In this document: piece after piece, positions 42,526 to 55,400 of the stretch
Position numbering within the stretch: the first letter of the stretch is position 1
How the letters are laid out: the number at the start of each line of letters is the position of its first letter
Assembly: GCF_932276165.1 (NCBI RefSeq)
Contig: NC_064004.1
Coordinates: 444,001-508,000 of the forward strand
DNA from: Plutella xylostella
Taxonomy: Eukaryota > Arthropoda > Insecta > Lepidoptera > Plutellidae
Direction: 5' to 3'
DNA length: 64,000 nt
Notes under the pieces: model-generated
Database searches by the model: none
Seen by the model: only the letters and a program-made list of their open reading frames with translations
Told to the model about the DNA's origin: nothing
Position numbers and translations under genes: made by a program

Positions 42526-42980
42526 TAATTTAATTAAGTAGGTAATTATTTAAACTTATAAAAAGAAACTGCAAACTAAAAGAGTAAGATTTAACTTAAG
42601 TGACTAAAGAAAGAAACTGAAGAAACACCTTTTTTAAATTTGAAAAGTATTCAGTAACAAAAGAACATAAATATATAGATAATACTAAATAAATATATAT
42701 AGCAGGCAGTAAGTTTGTACATATACATTGTATAAATATATTTACAATATACTAAATGATACAATATGTGAATAATAATTATTGTGAATTAATATTATTA
42801 ATAATTATTAATAATTATACATTATTATTAAGTATATTATATAAATGGTCTAGTGGTTAGAATCCCGGTTTCCATCCCCGGTACGGGCAGATATTTCTGG
42901 CTTATTAGTTATATGTAAGTAATATATAAAGATAACGATAAAAAAATATATTCGGTGTCTAGCACATGTATAGTACATGT

Positions 42981-43215
42981 ACACTCACGGGCAATGAAAT
43001 GGTTCCACTGAGAAAAACACCAGATTACTGCTAAACGGAAAAGGCTAACCTAATGACGCCTTTTGAAACATTGAAGTACATTTAACAGAGCATCAGGATA
43101 ATACCAACTAAAATTAGTAAAATTTTGTTCCAATTTTAAATAAAATCTTTGATAAAATTGGGATCGTTTGTTGTCGCCATTTTGTGAGTGGAACTTTTTC
43201 ATTGCCCGGCAGTGT
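42981..43215. mobile_element. MITE, same family, longer copy 4
   Basis: ACACTCACGGGCAATGAAAT and TTTTTCATTGCCCGGCAGTG flank about 235 bp. Confidence 0.6.
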
Positions 43216-43671
43216 ATATATAATTATAGGTAGGTACATGTAGGTATCTATCTATGTACCTCTCTGTGTAGACATAATCAGCTGTAACTAGCTGCTGTCT
43301 AGATGGTCTCACATGTTATTATTATTACTTAGTTAAGTGACTCCTATGTAGGCTTGTAATAAAAACCTTAATAACCTGTGCTTTTAAAGGGTTAAATTTC
43401 AACTTTGATCGGATTCGGCTATACGTACCTACATACATGCTCGTATATTGCAATAAACACATCAAGATCAAAAGTTAAAATGTGAATGTCGTTAAGATAC
43501 GAGGAAAACGATTCAAGGTATTATATTATCATTAACACAATACTTGGGCAACACAACAATAACATAGCTGACGGACTCTCAGCTGGCATAATGAACGTGT
43601 GTTTCCCCAGTCTCTGAGAGAGGTAACTAGGCAATCCTGACAATAAATAATAAATATAATAGGTAATAAAT

Positions 43672-43914
43672 ATGTGGGGACATCTCACACACGGCCATCC
43701 GACCCCAAGCTAGGCAGAACCTGTGTTATGGGTGTGGGACAGCTGATATATCTACACAAATACATAGATAGATAGATACTAAATATAAATATCAACACCC
43801 AAGACCCGAGTACAAATATCCTTCTTTAACAAATATCTGTCCCAGCCGGGAATCGAACCCGGGACCTTCGGCATAGCAGTCAGGGCCACTAACCACTACG
43901 CCATTCGACCGTCA
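43672..43914 (-). mobile_element. tRNA-derived SINE, minus strand
   Basis: Reverse of the same family: tail GTGGGGACATCTCACACACG, B box CGGGAATCGAACCCGGGACC, A box side CCACTACGCCATTCGACCGT. A partial head of a second copy lies at 44076-44152. Confidence 0.75.
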
Positions 43915-44438
43915 CAATATTCCCATAGGTGTAAAAACCCGAAGTAGGTACCTACTTCATCTTTATTATTAGTGATTAAAAGCAAAAGTGTAGGTTACCT
44001 ACACGGATAGATTCATAATTAAATAAATACAAACATGAAATTTAAGACCCGAGTTTGAAATTTGTGTCTCAAAATAACAGATCTGCCCCGGCCGGGATCG
44101 AACCCGGGACCTTCGGCATAGCAGTCAGGGAAACTGACCATTCGGTCGTCAAAGTAAGTTAAGTATCTAGCTACGTAGTTATAGAATAGATGAATCTGAT
44201 AAATGATTATTTAGCTACTTGTATTCATTACACTGTCTTATTTCATCAACAAATCTGACCACCACTTTAAGTACTTATAAACTTTTTGTTAACATACCTA
44301 CAAGGAAAATTGGTAAGTAACTAAGTACTTTTTTAAATGGACTTAATGTCAACGAACCATGTACACACTTTAAAGTTCACATCTATCTTACTCATCTTCA
44401 GTAAATAGCATTAAAGTAACTAGATTTATCAAACTTAC

Positions 44439-44530
44439 CTTATAACTAACTTAAACACAATACAATCCAAAAAACACTCCACAACACTATCACAGGCACT
44501 TTAAAACTAAGACCACTGCACGCGTTTTGG
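44439..44530 (-). other. Candidate non-coding first exon of the protease-homolog gene
   Basis: On the minus strand a strong donor (AAG then GTAAGTTTG) closes at 44439. It would pair with the acceptor at 40033 just upstream of the start codon, giving a 4.4-kb intron. The upstream edge is a guess; no clear TATA box or initiator was seen. Confidence 0.3.
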
Positions 44531-44865
44531 ACTGCGAAATTAAAAAAACAGTCTCTTTTTTCCGGCGGCAAAAACTATGTGCATTTTTTAGCACATCTGT
44601 CGGTCAACTAAACTAGAGATGTTTATTTTAATCGGGGAAGCTGTTTGACCGGTACGTTATAGCCAGTTTTTTATATACCTACGTATGATTTAAGTTTACA
44701 TACCTACCTACTTGTGGCTTTGTTGTAGACAAATTGATGTGATATGATAACCTTCGTGACGATTTCTTGTAGTCTTGACTCTTGCGTTGACCTTTGAGCA
44801 TTGCTTGTTGTCAATTTTGATATAAGTAATTATTATAGTGCTTACATTTATTTTTACGGTATGGT

Positions 44866-46300
44866 ATGGATAAATTGCCCAATTTCAATAATTTTATTGG
44901 CTTGTATTTAAACCTCCACCAGAAATTATATGATACTGCCGCCAATAAATTCGAAATCTCCGCCAAAACGGATAAATCATCACCAAATCATGCTTCCCAA
45001 AATATTTTTGAAATGAACCAAATTATTTTTTACTGCATACTGTAAAACTATATTGACACCATTAAAATTTATTTCAAACCAAATAAAGTATATCATCGCT
45101 ATATAGATGTAACCAATATATTCTTTTATCAGTATCATTTTAATAATCCTTTCTAACCAAAAAAAGTAAAAGTAAATATTAAAAATTAAGTTTATACCAA
45201 ATAATTAATAGCTTATCCCAAAACAAAGTCACTTTTTAAATTGCTTTATGAATTAATTAAATTATTAGTATGTGCCTAGTAAAATCTATCCGTTACGCCA
45301 TCTCGACTCCCATTCGTGTGGCCGAGGATTTGAATTTTGCCATGTACCAATAAATTCTATAGAAATAAGGAATTGAAATACAATTTATTATAGTTAAGTG
45401 CTTGGTGCTTGGGGTTTCTCTGATGGATCGTATCAGAAATGAGGTTATCTGTCAGAGGACTAAGGTTATTGACATAGCTGTCAAAATATGCAAGCTGAAA
45501 TGGCAGTGGGCTGGTCATATCTGCCGAAGAACCGATAACTGTTGGGGTAGACGAGTTCTCGAGTAGAGACCTCGAACAGGCAAACGCAGCGTGGGACGCC
45601 CTCCTGCCCGCTGGACTGACGACCTTAGGCGGGTTGTGGTTGGATGAGGAAGGCCGAGGACCGAGTGTTGTGGCGCTCCTTGGGAGAGGCCTATGTCCAG
45701 CAGTGGATGATTATTGGCTGATGATCATGATGATGATAGGTAAATGTATGTATATGAGTATGCGGGCGCGGGGGGATGGCGCCGCTCAAATTTGACCTTG
45801 TCCAGAAGGGGTGAATTTGCCGCGATGTATTGAGGTCGATGTACTAGACATCAATACATTGCGTCCTCAAGCATCGCGCAAATTCAAAATTCATGCCGCA
45901 CCACTCTTAAAGCCGTAAATGCCTACATATTAAAATGAACAGGCAAATCGATTACCTTTATACTATATTTTATATTGTTATTGGGTAGGATAATTTGGTG
46001 ATATAAAAAAAAATTAACTCTTAGTTTTGGTGTCAATGTTTTGTATTTTAGTATAGGATAATTTGGTGATGATTTATCCGTTTTGGCGACGAAAAAGATT
46101 TTCTATTGTAAACTTGCAATTATTTGGAGGCGTGTTTATTTATTTTGGAACGTAAACGTTTTTTTTTGGGGTTTCGATTTTGGAGTTGATTTAATTAATT
46201 TGGTTTCAATTATTTTTTTTGGTGCAATGTATTAGCGTACAATTATTTTTTTTGGTGATGATTTAAATTGTACCCAATTTTATTTATAAGTTATCTTTTC
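44866..46300. mobile_element. AT-rich foldback element with periodic ACCAAA/TTTGGT motifs
   Basis: The left arm (to about 45260) repeats CCAAAT-like motifs every 20-30 bp; the right arm (from about 45950) repeats TTTGGTG in reverse. A long exact match is AAAACGGATAAATCATCACC at about 44966 against its reverse complement at about 46068-46087. An RTE LINE tail has inserted in the middle. No coding sequence. Confidence 0.5.
45411..45735 (+). mobile_element. RTE-type LINE 3' end (5'-truncated)
   Basis: This encodes the C-terminal end of an RTE reverse transcriptase: IRNEVICQRTKVIDIAVK, KLKWQWAGHICRRTD, GRPPARWTDDLRRV, then CCAGCAGTGGATGATTATTG and (ATG)n. An in-frame stop after RRVLE and a frameshift near 45640 show it is dead. 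Confidence 0.75.
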
Positions 46301-46499
46301 ATACAGGTTTATTTTGTACGGTGTCTATTTCGACTGGTAAGTACCTATATCTAGCTAGACATACTTAGGTGTACTGAAAAATATTGCAAGTACTTAACTA
46401 TCAACTTGAAAATCGTTAAAACAGTTGTTCTAGTATATTGATTTTAGATTGAGTATGTGTTGTATTTACTATGGAACTGCTCTTCTTTGCGATTTCAGA

Positions 46500-46652
46500 G
46501 TAACGCTGAGTTACAGAAAGGACTATCTAATGTCAACCTTAAATATATTGCTGCCTTGCTTTGTCAGTATACGGACAGTAAGAGACATAATAGGTATATA
46601 AATTTAATGTCAACATTAGCTTAAAGTTCCTTTCTGCAACTCGGCATTAGTG
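46500..46652. mobile_element. MITE followed by a dispersed CTATGGGGGTGTAAG repeat
   Basis: CGCTGAGTTACAGAAAGGAC and GTTCCTTTCTGCAACTCGGC form the ends. The adjoining TCTATTCTATTCTCTATGGG repeat also occurs at about 4839 and 7738. Confidence 0.55.
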
Positions 46653-46744
46653 TCTATTCTATTCTATTCTCTATGGGGGTGTAAGTACCTGCACCTGGCT
46701 CTCTCGAGTGGAACCTTTGTGCATATCCCCATGGTCTAAACTGC

Positions 46745-49440
46745 CTTCCTAAGCTTGGACCATTTCCCACCACGCTGGTCCACTGCGGGTTGGTGGGTTC
46801 ACATATCTAGATGTGCTAAATCTAGATAATTATGCGGGTTTCCTCACGATGTTTTCCTTCACCATTAGTGTCATTATAAAAGCTTTTCAGTAAATCGGGT
46901 AGGTACATTGACCTAGTAATTCGGACGTCACAGATTCACGCTAGGTATAATTTTCATTTTCATTTCTCATACGAGGTAGTTAATTAATTATGAAAACCAA
47001 AAGAAAAATATTTGGTCGCTCCGGTAGAATTTTTACCTTTTATTTCAACAATCTGTCATTACATTAATCGTCTGGTATTTTTACTGTTTACAAAATCAGA
47101 CATCAACAACTTAGTAAGCAATCATAATCACTAAGTACCTAAGTAATCAGGAAAACCCCGTATTTCCCAACACGGGTAAATCGTAGACTTCTATGAATAG
47201 TGGACACAGCAGATACTTACCTACCTACTCACACAACTGTTTTATCAAATGGATAGTCCCTTGCTAGGTAGGCAAAGGTACGATCTTGCACTTATTAAAA
47301 TGTTACCTTTGCCTACCCTGACAAGTTGTGGGGTCTAACATTATGTATTAAAAGATTGTATATTTCTAGTAATAAATTTTATTATGTATTTTGTTCAGTC
47401 CTATACTTATAATACAAAAACCGATTTGCACGCTTGAATGACTTACGCTCTCCGCATAAGGGCGAGGCCCCATTGGTGCGTTGCGCTGCGTCGTACCGCA
47501 CCAATGGGGCTTCACACTGAAACATTAAAATATATTATTTTCTAACAGTTGTGAAGCACACTCCATTACAAACACGATATACAGGGTGCGATTTTAAAAA
47601 TGACCATCCCTGAAGCAGGTACATGTACCAGACATACTTAATGAACAATATCTGCTGAAAATTCATATAAAAAACTGCGGAAGAATGTTTTATTCCTCAC
47701 AAAAATGCATGACATTGTCTATGTTTTATGATTTTGCTAATTTCTATAGTGCAGATAATTCTGATGAACATTATGTCAGATACTTTGACCAACTTCTGGG
47801 TATTTCATTCATAAAATGCCACTCTGAAGTGTATCCAATTTGGCATGGTAGGCATAATGTGTTTGAGAAAAGCTGCTCAAAATTGGCTTAGCATTTTTCT
47901 AAAGTAAGTACACTTTTATAACAAAAACACAGGCGAAAAGTGACGCTATGCTCTGCCTACCCTATAAGGGATTACAGTAAGTGTATGTATTACATAAGTA
48001 TATTATATTCCAGTACATTTTATTTACAGTAAAGTGTGCTTCATAACATATTTAATACAAAACAAAAAAATAAACATTGCATTTATTTATCACCGTTGTT
48101 ACAAACGTATAAAAAACGTTGAAAACTAGACATTCCAGTAAAAAATCGTTCACTCTCAACATTCTGAAATCCCATACATATTTATATGAATAGTACAGGG
48201 TGTTGTAATATTGGTATAATAAGCTGAAATGGTGCCAAAAAAACGATGGCCCAATTTCTATTAATGCTCATTTATACTGACTCCACTTTTTTAGCTTATT
48301 TAATAGTTACATACATTTTCTAATTTCTGCCATCATGCTAGATACAGATAAAGTGGTATACAAAGCCAAAAGAGCATGACTCAGAATCAAAGTTAATATG
48401 GACCAGCAATTATCATTATCGTAATTTGCTAAAAGCGGTACAACAAAAAAAGTGGTTCAGATTGACCCTCTGAGTTCAACCCCTTTAGGCAGAGTATACC
48501 ACTTTTGCAGTATTTTTAGACAACGGCCGTACCTTGCTTTATAGGCGATGTAAAAGTGGCAAAAGCTATAATAGGGTCCGGCTACGCTAACTTAGCAACA
48601 GAAACAAGTGCCGGCACCAAAAAAGTGACGTGGTACGTTTTACGTGCACCGTTGACGAAAATAATAACTTTCATCTTTTACCCGTTGCAAAGTTAGCGTG
48701 GTTGGAATCTATTAGTCAACATAATCGTTTACATTTGAGAGTAGGACGCAATGATACAGGGTGCACAAAAAAGGCCACCCGACCCGAGTGACGTATCAAA
48801 TTGACCTAAAGTCTATTCTTCTGCCTCGGATACTAAATTGACAAGTGCTAATTTAGTGTCTGAGATAAAATATGATTTCTTAATACACTCCCGGCGCAGC
48901 CTGGGCAGTCAGCGACTGACCACGGTCACCAAACCCTAGTCTATATCTAGTGTTTGTCACTGACAAAAGAGCAGGACGCAACGATACATTTGTCTCATAT
49001 TTTCATCTTCTTTATAAAGCGGGCTAAAAATTAAAATTTATGTAATTAGCCTATTCTCGCAACACTTATCGCGATGCGGGGTAGTGTGAGTTGCTTTAAA
49101 TTGATGCACCTCATGTGTCACTTTAACACATTGTGTAACATTCAGATACGACGGAGGGTCACCGCTAACGGCGAAGCTCCATTGGTGCGTTGCGTTGTGT
49201 CCGCTTCGTCGCTGCCATATATGTTTTATGACCGTTCTATTGTGACGACGCGACGCAACGCACCAATGGGGGCTCACCTTACGTCAACGCAGTGCTAACG
49301 CACAACGCTAGCTGTGGCTTAGCTCATAGACAGAGGTACCGATGGTTATAGTCTATCTGTTACAATCGACTCGCTAACACAACAACGCTCGTGTGGCTAT
49401 TAGCTCATAGCCAGTAGTATAGCCGGTTATAGTATATCTA
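46745..49440. other. Intergenic DNA between the protease homolog and DPP8/9
   Basis: Contains repeat fragments (CCACCACGCTGGTCCACTGC at about 46770, hairpin 47462-47511, MITE relics 48195-48500, MITE 49155-49285). A 68-codon AT-rich open stretch at 47685-47891 has no recognisable product. DPP8/9 3' UTR should lie just below 49441. Confidence 0.4.
49155..49285. mobile_element. MITE with CCATTGGTGCGTTGCG ends
   Basis: AAGCTCCATTGGTGCGTTGC and GCAACGCACCAATGGGGGCT pair. A compact hairpin of the same sequence is at 47462-47511. Confidence 0.65.
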
Positions 49441-52400
49441 TTAGAGGTTTTCGTGTAGAAAGTGCAGTAAGGCCGCCTCGTAGTGCTTGGCCGCGTGCAT
49501 AGCTCGGAGGGAGTGTCGCTCGCCAGGGTAGATCTGTGGGGGGAAAGAACAGACGTGGTATTAGTTTAAATTGGCTATATTTAGTTCTTACTTTTTCAAT
49601 TTAGTAACTACTTTTTTTTGTTGCACCTTTCTACTAGTTTTTTCTGTACCTCCTCTAGGTTGGCTGCTGTAATGCTTTTAGCATTAAGTCCGCCATTTGT
49701 ACACTTATATTTCATATTTGTGCAATAAATAAATAAATTTGACGGTCGAATGGCGTAGTGGTTAGTGGCCCTGACTGCTATGCCTTAGTTAGTTTGTATC
49801 TATCTATGTATTTGTGTAGATATATCAGCTGTCCGACACCCATAACACAGGTTCTGCCTAGCTTGGGGTCGGATGGCCGTGTGTGAGATGTCCCCAAATA
49901 TTTATTTATATTTAAAGTATCAAATAAATAAATAAATAAAGTTAGTATAAAAACTAACAGTTAATCATCATCATCATCACAACCCATCACGTCCCCCCCC
50001 ACTGCTGGGGCACGGGTCTCCTTCCAATAAAGGAAGGGTTTAAGGCCTAGTCCACCACGCTGGCCTAGTGCGGGTTGGTGGACCCCAACACAAGCAAGCT
50101 TGTGCTGAGAGAGTTGTCGGGTAAGTGGGAAACCCGACTGTCTTGTTTTCAAATAGCTAATACATAGTATGTGTTTAAAATCAAATACAACGATAAGGGG
50201 CAAACATATATGGGACCCGTACCCATTTACCAATAACGACCAAACGTATTTTTCTGATGACATAGTGCATAGGTCTTTATTGGTCGGTGGGTACATTCCG
50301 GCCCATATTCTTTGTGATATTTTCTTTCACGATTCTATCTATGAGTATCTATCTGTTTTGCTGACTGTACCTGCACGCGGTGTGGCTTGCCCAGACGCAC
50401 CAGCTCCGCTAGCAGCGCCGTCGTGTGACAAAAGTGCACGTTTTCGTCCGCGAGACCGTGGATGATGAGGAGGCGGCCTTCCCTGTGGGTGGGAAGATTT
50501 AATTATATTCTTCTTCAATCGTGTAAAAGCTAACTCCCTCCTCCATTATATTAATTAAGAGACATGGTAAAATTACCTAGGTATTTTTATGAATATAGTT
50601 TTTATTGTAGTAGGTCGAAAATCTGAAAATTGTCCCAAATAAAAAATACGTGTCGAAATATCTTGGTAAACGCGTCTGAAATAGCTTTCATATTTCGAGT
50701 GTAAAACCCAACTAAACGTATAATTTTAAGACAAATCCTATTCAGTATTGTTTTTCAGTAGTTTGACTCAATATTTGACGAATGCATTATGAAGACGACC
50801 GAATGGCGTAGTGGTTAGTGACCTGACTACTGAGCCGATGGTCCCGGGTTCGATTCCCGGCCGGGGCAGATATTTGTTTAAACACAGATATTTGTTCTCG
50901 GGTCTTGGATGTGCCCGTAAAATGGCAATAGGCCCGCCCCCTATTACATTGGGACTAACATAACACTCTGGCGAAAAGTGGGTGCAGCAATGCACCTCTG
51001 CCTACCCCGCAAGGGAGTACATTAGTACAAGGCGTGAGTGCGTGTGTGTATGAAGCATTGCAGATATATTTCACATCGCTAAACAAAGTTTTAGGTGCAT
51101 TTTAATGCCATCGTGCTATTTTAAACCGAATCCGACTGTGCTACCACAAAAAACTTTAAACATTGTTTAACAGGTGTTTAAAACAAAATTTGACAGATTT
51201 TGTATGCGTGTGACAGCGCTAAACATCTGTTAAATACTGTCTAAGTTTTTGTGGTAACACTCCGAGTGTTTTTCATTCTGAATTCTGTTTTATCTTCCTG
51301 GAGTTTTATCTCTCGTGTGTGGGGCTTGTACATAATAAACAGACACTCACTGGTCGGGGAAGAAGGGCGCATGCGCGAGCACGCTAGCCCGTGCGTAGGC
51401 GTGCGGGGCGGCGTGCGGCGCGCCCATGTACCTGGAAGGAGAGCGGACCCATCAGAAGAAGAAATACAAATGTAACTCATATGATGTATCTTTATTGTTG
51501 TAGAAAGTATAACTAATAACAATATTTTTAACTTTGGGTGATTATACATATAGAGGGGCGGGTTCCGGGTTCAAAATTGGTATAGTAAACCTAAATGGAT
51601 CGTCCTAGGTGGCTTAATATCTAGTCACCCCACAGGTATTTCACGCATAAGTCACCCTATTTCAGCTTCATTATAATCAACCCTCTATCAGACACTGTTG
51701 GATATTGGCCTTTTGTGTACGCCAAGTTTCGTTCGTGTGCCCCACTTGTCACAGTTTCGCCACCACCTAGCTAATGTCATCCAACTCATTTTGCAGAACC
51801 CTGTATAGACTAGTAAATAAGCACTTACCGCTCAGTATAAGCCGTGTCATACAGTCGCCAGCAGGTGACGGGGGCGCCCGCTATACACAGCTTAAACGTG
51901 TTGGGTCGGGTCGCTATGCCTAGCAGGGATAGGTAGCCGCCTGTGGAGAGAAAAAAGGGGGGGTTATTAGGGGGCAAATCATTAGAAGTTAGTGTAAAAA
52001 CGGAACTATTTTCTTTTTGAGCTGGCATGGCACTTACGCCTATGGGAACGATACTTGGGTGGCCACATTTTAAGGAAGTGGCACCCCTATTTCATTTCTA
52101 CTCTTTCTTGTCAGGCTTTAAAGGCAAGGGCATCGATTGGTTTTTTCTGTGTGTTTGCCATTATTTCATAACTTGATTTGGTGGTCGACACTTTCAATTT
52201 TTATCCCTGATTTCCCATTGGTTACCTTTTTCTACTACCAACTAATAGCCAATACAAAGAGTTTTTAAAAAAAACACTTCACAACACGTTATGCTTTAAC
52301 AAGATGTAACCAACATATAGACGATGCTGCTAAGCTTACGTACAGGTTTTTAGAATGAATTACTTGGTCTTTTGTTGTAACTTTTATTTACATTGTGAAG

Positions 52401-55400
52401 TATCAAAACAAAGTGACATAAATATAGTTTTCTTCGTAGGGTGAGGCCACACGAACGTAATTTTTAAACGTAATATGTGCGTCACCCTCAAACTGTGCCT
52501 TATAACAAAGCGTCGTCGTCAGCATAACAAATGTGAGTACTGACCGTAGCTCCAGCCGTGTATGGCGACGCGTTCCATGTCGATGCAGCCCGTCTCCTTC
52601 GCAAGCCACTGCAGCACCTCCACCTGGGCAGAGAGACGAGGGGTTAACATATTAATATTAAATACAGTCAGACGAGGGGTTAACATACTAAAGTAAAATA
52701 AAATGCAGTGAAATACGCTTCTGTGCCTAATTCTATACCGATATAAAATTTTAAGTTAGTTAAGTTGTATATTGTATAAGAGGAGGTAGCTGTAACTCTG
52801 TCAGTCTGAATAATAGTTTTTATTAATATATTTTTTATTAATACTCGGCGTAAGTATCCTAATGAACATTCATTCCTGACGTGCGTCTACGAGTTTGAGA
52901 CAATATGGCCGAATGGGAGTGAACGTTCATTCTGTGTGCAGACCGTTCACTTTTCGTTCATTTGGAGTGAAAGTGAAAGATGCGAATGTCAAAATCCTAC
53001 ATCGTTGGAGCCTGGTTACCGGTGGTGGCTGGATGAGGAAGGCCGAGAGCCGAGTGTTGTGGCGCTCCATGGGAGAGGCCTATGTCCAGCAGTGGATGAT
53101 TATTGGCTGATGATGATCCACTTATAATATACTATGTTTTCTCCATGGGCAACTGGATGCCAGATACCCTGTGGGACGGAGGGGGAGGGTCGGGTCACCT
53201 GGTCGTCCAGCTCGAGCTGGCCCAGCTTGCCGCGGATGACTGCCTCCCAGGCGCCACCACGCTGCACCCTGGAGCCTGCGAGGGGACGGAGGAGGGACGG
53301 GGGGGACACAGACCTGGTCGTCCAGCTCGAGCTGGCCCAGCTTGCCGCGGATGACCGCCTCCCAGGCGCGGCCGCGGTGCTTGGAGCCTCGGGAGTCGAT
53401 GGAGACGACGCTGAAGCCGCGAGCCGCCAGCATGTGCATGCGGAGCTGGCGGATGCCCTGCAAGGGGAGAGGGGTTAGTGAATAAGTGAAAATATGTGAG
53501 ACAAGTACAGTCAGCTGTATAAGTAGCTAGACTTTGTCAAACTAACAAACTTTCTATTCATTCTAACATTGATGGTTTGCACACGTAGGTATTTTAACTG
53601 ACTACTGTTTTATCTGTATATTACTGGCCGTTTAATAACCACATAGAAATACGTAGAAAGTAGTTGTAATTGCAATCAATGATTTTTCCCAAAAAAGTTC
53701 TCCAAGGTTTCAAATACTGCAGAACATTCACCTTATAGGCTGAAATCCTGGACCTGCTTTTACAGAAGGACAAAATTTTAGTCACTAAAGAGAACCCTAC
53801 TAATCTCTCATCTTATAGCTATTATTAGTGACGCCTAGTGGTGATGGCACGCGTAGATTTGAGCTCCGGAGTGGCTTAAACCTTGGAGACACTATCAAAC
53901 TCTCATAATCCTAACAAAGTAATCTTAAAAAAATACATGAATTTCTTCTGAAAACAATCTTAAACCCTAAAAAAAACACCAGAATTCTTCCCAAAACTGC
54001 GCTCCAAAGTCTCAAATCCCTATAATCCTGCAGAACTCTTCACCTTATAGCTATTAGTGACAGTCTGCACCTCGGGCCCTCCATACACATGTAGCACCGT
54101 GGGCCGGCGCCCGGGCCGAGCGCCGCGCCACAGTGTACAGTACGCCACGGCGCCGCAGGAGAGGCGACACTAGTGTCTGAGCTACGGAGTGTCTTAATGA
54201 ATACATACATAGAGACATGTTCCAACTCGCAAAATCCTAGCGATATAATATAATCTTGCCGAAAACGCTTACGATTATTGAAAAACACTAAGAATCTTAT
54301 ACAGTACTACATGAATTTCAGCTAAAAGCGCTCCTAAAAAAACAATAGAATTCTTCTAAAAACGCTCGCGCTTCTCAAAATACCAGAGGAATCCTAAAAA
54401 TTGTGGGATTTCTCCTATAAACGCTCTTAGACACTTAAAAACCACCAGAATCCTTCCAATTTCCTCCAAAACCCGTCCAAATTCCGCCATTTTTGGTCCT
54501 GCTTATACACAGTAACCCTATAAACCACTTACCTTATAGCTATTAGTCACGGTCTGCACCTCGGGCCCCCCATACACATGTAGCACCGTGGGCCGGCGCC
54601 CGGGCCGAGCGCCGCGCCACAGTGTACAGTAGGCCACGGCGCCGCAGGAGAGGCGGCACTAGTGACTGAGCTACGGAGTGTATTAATATGTGGAGACACG
54701 GTAAAACTGTCTAAATCCTGACTATATACCATTGAAATCTTGCCAAAAACGCGTCCGATAGTAATAATACCAGAAGAATCCTAAGAATTACTGAAGATTC
54801 AACTAAAAATGCTCTTAAAGCCCCTAAAAAACACCAGAATTCTTCTAAAAGCGCTCTTAATGGTCGAAATACCCATATAAACTAAAAAAAATGCAGTAAT
54901 TTCTCCTAAAAACGTTCTTACATATCTAGAAAATAGCAGAATCAAAAGTACCTAAATCGTCGAAAACCTGGATTTTTTAAACCATCTTTTACACAGTACC
55001 TAACCCTATAAAGCCTTACCTTATAGCTATTAGTCACAGTCTGCACCTCGGGCCCTCCATACACATGTAGCACCGTGGGCCGGCGCCCGGGCCGAGCGCC
55101 GCGCCACAGTGTACAGTAGGCCACGGCGCCGCAGGAGAGGCGACACTAGCGTCTGAGCTACGGAGTGTCTTTATACCTACTTGGAGACACGGTCAAACTG
55201 TCTAAATCCTGACTAGGTATATACCATTGAAATCGTGCCAAAAAATCTCCCGATGATTAAAAAGTCCAAAGAATCCTTAAAATTTACATGAATTTCCCCT
55301 AAAAACGCTCTTAGACACTTGAAAGACACCAGAATTCTTCCCACAATCGCTCTAAATGGTCGAAAACCCCCGAGGAACCCTACAAATTACTGCAATTTCT

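Noticed and set aside
47685..47891. 68-codon frame starting MFYSSQKCMT
   Set aside because: Low-complexity AT-rich region, no homology recognised, no splice evidence.
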